Of a stretch of 64,000 bases of DNA, positions 61,359-64,000 are shown piece by piece. This DNA is from Prorocentrum cordatum. Its lineage: Eukaryota > Sar > Dinophyceae > Prorocentrales > Prorocentraceae. Numbering within the stretch: position 1 is the stretch's first letter; each line of letters starts with the position of its first letter. The notes under the pieces were generated by a model. It did not search any database. It had not been told where the DNA came from and saw nothing but the letters and a program-made list of their open reading frames with translations. Both the position numbers and the translations under genes were made by a program. Location: assembly GCA_963575745.1 (NCBI GenBank), contig CAUYUJ010019370.1, positions 449,703 to 513,702 on the forward strand. The letters are read 5' to 3'.

Positions 61359-62451
61359 CCTACCTGTGTGGTCTGCGTCGGCGGATCCAGCGCCTCCGCG
61401 CCGGGGGTTCCGGGCCGGCCGCGCGCGTCTCTCTCCGCCCGCCTTTTCTGCGCCGCGCCGCGGCGCGCGTGGCCACGACGCCAAAAAAGTGTGTTCCGTG
61501 CCGTTCTGGACTTGGCATCGCTCGGACGTGTGCATTCTTCCTTCGGCGAGGACAATCGAGGAGCATCCTTGATCATGTGGCGACAAAACCACGCACGAAA
61601 CCGCAAAAAAAACAGAGAATGGACGTCCGCGGAGCGATGGCGAGTGGAAGATGATGGGCCCCTGGGTCCCGGCTGTTTCACTTCCCGGAGCAGGGCCAGA
61701 TGGGCAGCCATGTCCCGCCGCGCAGTTTGGGACCTTCGCGGGAACACATTGGTTCGTGCCAGGGATGCCCGCCCCCCCTTCCACCGTTCCGCCTTCTCGG
61801 GCTTTCGTTGGGCCCTCGTCGCCACGGCTGGATCTGCCTCGGGGTCCTGGTCAGGGCGCGCTCCAGATGAGGTCCAAGGAGCAGCGATACGCGATATGTA
61901 GATGTATTTGCTTCTTCTCCCAGACAAAGGCCCGGATGAGGAGGTGGAGGGAGAATAATAGGGGAGGCAATCCAGGTTCGCCCACGCCTCCGACCCATCC
62001 CATCCTGTTACGTCCAGTGTTCTTCTGCCCGCTGGGTTGGGTGGCCTAGATGACCTGGACTCCCAATTAGCAGGTGTAGAATTTGACCCATCGTTTGCTG
62101 TGCAACCAGTGAGAAGGGGACGAGCAGCAGCAACAGCGAGGGGAGGCGGAGGAGGGGAAATTACAGGGAGTAAGCAACGAGGACGATATGTAATCTAGAA
62201 GTGTTGGCCACGACGGGGCGAGAACGCAATTTCGAACGACTGACGCGATGCGCCGACCCTGACATGTGGCCGAAGCTGTAGCGGGAACACAGTATTGAGG
62301 ATCAAAGCCGTTCCGATTGGAAGGTATGCTACCTCTATGACCACTCTTCGGGCGATCAGGAGGTTGGGTGGGGGGAAATGAGCCAGCTGATGGCAATCTT
62401 AGTGGTTGTGATGAGAATGGACGGTGATGCGCCCTCGGGTTTGCGATGACG
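61359..62451. other. Unassigned region
   Basis: Several 60-250-codon frames overlap on both strands, none recognised. 62,160-62,300 resembles a diverged family P unit with its flank (GGACGATATGTAATCTAGAA, GAAGCTGTAGCGGGAACACA). Confidence 0.4.
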
Positions 62452-62567
62452 CGTGATGATGATGGTGATGATGGTGATGATGATGATGTTGACGACGTCG
62501 ACGATCATGATTCTGATCATGATTCTGATCATGATTATGATGCTGATGATGATGTTGATGATGATGC

Positions 62568-62627
<60 letters not shown>

Positions 62628-62632
62628 GTCTG
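62452..62632. repeat. (GAT)n array
   Basis: GATGAT with GATTCTGATCATGATTATGA interruptions. It borders the minus-strand open frame at 62,640-63,302. Confidence 0.95.
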
Positions 62633-62639
62633 GTCGCGA

Positions 62640-63302
62640 TGAGTGCTGTTTGCCATCCCATCCGGCGCGCTTCAGGGCGCGAGCCTCGGCCGCCTGCGGA
62701 CCCTGTGCGATTGCCTGCCCTTGCGTGATCTTCACGCACCAAGAAACGTCGGCGGCCGGCTCCGCGGACGCCGCGTGCCAACCGGGGGCCACGTCCGCCG
62801 GCCGTTCGTGCTGCGCCTCTGGGCCCTCGGCGCAGGGAGCGTCCAGCTCTGCAAGCAAGTCAGCGGCAGCAGCGCACCCGCGAACATCCTCGTCACCATC
62901 CCAACCCACGGTGAACTCTTCCTCAAACACCGCCTCGGCCTCGCGACCTCCCGGCTGAATTGGCGACTCGAGTGGCGGCTGTTCGGACGCGGCCGCAGGC
63001 GCCATGGGCATCGATGGGCTGGCAGAGCCTCGCGCCGAATTCTTTGCTTCCTCTGCATCTGGGCCAGCATCTGCCTTCGCAGAGGTGGCCGCATTGTGGG
63101 CGAGATGCGGCGACGCCTTGGCAGAGATGGCAGAGCCTGGCTCCTGCTTCGGGATCGGTGCGCCCACTTCCGCAGCCCGGTAAAAGAAGGCGCATTGTGG
63201 CAAGGATACGGGAACGTCTTGCCAGATGTGGCAGAGCTTGGCTCCTGCTTCGGGATCGGTGCGTCCACTTCCGCAACTTGGGAAAAGAATGCGCGTTGCC
63301 AC
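62640..63302 (-). CDS. Hypothetical open frame, 220 codons, unknown family
   Basis: Minus-strand frame from an ATG at 63,302. About 220 codons are non-homopolymeric before it enters the GAT tract, where it becomes poly-Ser. It contains an imperfect internal repeat encoded by the tandem DNA repeat at 63,065-63,285 (KQEPGSAISAKASPHLAHNA), then an acidic middle (EAVFEEEFTVGWDGDEDV, LLAELDAPCAEGPEA) and ends VSWCVKITQGQAIAQGPQAA, EARALKRAGWDGKQ. The + strand is also open in two frames over much of this, so coding status is uncertain. No domain, signal peptide or membrane segment is recognised. It is listed because its composition is protein-like rather than repeat-derived. Confidence 0.3.
63065..63285 (+). 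repeat. ~104-bp tandem repeat, two copies
   Basis: GGCAGAGCCTGGCTCCTGCT, TCGGGATCGGTGCGCCCACT recurs 104 bases later with GCAGAGCTTGGCTCCTGCT, TCGGGATCGGTGCGTCCACT. A partial unit starts upstream near 63,065, and GGCAGAGCCTGG also ends the window. Confidence 0.85.
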
Positions 63303-63366
63303 GGGTTGGTCGTCTTTTCGTTATGCAAAGGGTATGTTATGCGACAGGCAGTTGCCTCTGTCTCGC

Positions 63367-63725
63367 AGGATTATTTTTGTTGCAAACATGCGTGGCGCCG
63401 TGCCTGCTGAACGCCGCGCCGCGGTAGCATGGACGCTGACGGCAGAGCAAGAAAAGCAACTCTGGACGACGCAGCGCAGCATGGTCCGGCAGATCGTGGG
63501 CGTTCGGAGACGCAGCCGCGAAACGTGGGTGGAATACGTACAGCGTGCCACACGTACCGGCACAAACCTTGCCGAGCAGCACGGCGTCCAGGATTGGGTC
63601 TCGAGCTTTTGGAAGCAACAGCGGTCCGTGGCAGTCATGCTATCCGCGGCGAAGGATGGGCGCTGGGCCGCCGGGCTGGTGGACTGGAAGTTTTGGTTCA
63701 GGTCGGGAGTTGCTAGATGTATCCC
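63367..63725 (+). mobile_element. LINE remnant: C-terminal reverse-transcriptase tail
   Basis: One uninterrupted + frame reads RRAAVAWTLTAEQEKQLWTT, QRSMVRQIVGVRRRSRETWV, EYVQRATRTGTNLAEQHGVQ, DWVSSFWKQQRSVAVMLSAA, KDGRWAAGLVDWKFW. This is the segment after the catalytic core of dinoflagellate LINE reverse transcriptases (W.LT..QE..L.TT.R.M.R.IVG..RR, WVEY.QRAT, DWV, DGRW). No catalytic domain is present and no stop occurs within the tail, so it is younger or better preserved than the 56.6-kb copy. It may also be the start of a longer element broken upstream. Confidence 0.75.
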
Positions 63726-64000
63726 CAGCCCCAGGTACCCCCAGGATTCCAGGGCACCCCTCACGAGGCCCAGAGGGCCCCAGGGACTCCAAAATGGAGC
63801 GAAAAGCTGGGGCTCCAAAATGGAGCGAAAAAGAGGTGCGTCGGCGGCCAGCGCAAGTGCTGGGCAGATGTCTGCTTCTTCGAGCACGCGCGAGGCACAC
63901 CTCCGGCCCGGCGCAGTGCCTGGGCAGGCAGGGCGCCCGCCTCCCCCACGGGCCGCGCTCTCTCTCTCTCTCTCTCTCTGGCAGGGCTGGCAGAGCCTGG
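63726..64000. other. Window end: small duplication and (CT)n
   Basis: CTCCAAAATGGAGCGAAAA occurs twice (63,788 and 63,813). A (CT)n run lies at 63,957-63,981. Nothing else is identified. Confidence 0.7.

Noticed and set aside
63430-63716. Alternative frame starting MDADGRARKATLDDAAQ as a separate protein
   Set aside because: It is the shadow of the LINE tail frame one base later, which has the recognisable motifs.

Overview
This window looks like nuclear DNA of a dinoflagellate (inference, about 0.8). I see no operons, no dense bacterial-type coding and no RNA genes. The sequence is GC-rich and saturated with tandem and dispersed repeats. The few protein-like pieces are short exons. Their candidate acceptors read AG|G and most of their candidate donors are GC rather than GT, which is an established peculiarity of dinoflagellate nuclear genes. 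Three degraded LINE fragments carry a C-terminal or RNase H region of the kind I associate with dinoflagellate LINEs.

Genes. Two split genes can be supported, both on the + strand. (1) A 2-oxoglutarate/Fe(II) dioxygenase (prolyl-4-hydroxylase-like): exons at 4,869-5,033 and 6,815-7,077. The 1.8-kb intron between them holds an antisense LINE remnant bracketed by two (TCC)n tracts. (2) An AGC-type (cGMP-dependent-like) protein kinase: three small exons at 29,481-29,542, 39,868-39,901 and 47,044-47,119. Joined, they read continuously from strand beta-2 through the catalytic lysine and helix C to beta-5, across introns of about 10.3 and 7.1 kb, with a GC donor each time. A 36-base candidate exon at 23,871-23,906 may belong to an upstream cyclic-nucleotide-binding part. 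Neither gene is complete here.

Mobile elements. LINE remnants lie at 5,253-6,592 (-; RNase H plus zinc knuckles), 56,637-57,341 (+) and 63,367-63,725 (+); the last two share the same C-terminal reverse-transcriptase tail. Several small non-coding elements have inverted-repeat ends: family D (3 copies, one with 27-bp ends and a 4-bp direct duplication), family F (2 copies), family C (3 copies) and a nested fold-back at 51,190-53,050.

Repeats by region. 0-5 kb: family A units, a GGCC-rich family B element between (TA)n tracts, a kilobase of (GAT)n and a GATC-rich minisatellite. 5-10 kb: dioxygenase exons, LINE, then a TTGGCTGG minisatellite. 10-21 kb: family B elements, tandem arrays and a striking 62-bp hairpin array at 20.2-21.0 kb. 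21-32.6 kb: sparse region with kinase exon(s), D, E, F and G repeats, and an AAGGATTCCTT-type array. 32.6-39 kb: tandem array of about six family A units. 39-51 kb: kinase exons 2 and 3, family B, a 16-bp minisatellite, three nearly identical 151-bp units, and 62-bp and 73-bp arrays. 51-64 kb: fold-backs, a G-rich duplicated 12-mer array, LINE tails and long (GAT)n tracts. Most long open frames here are translations of microsatellites and were left out.
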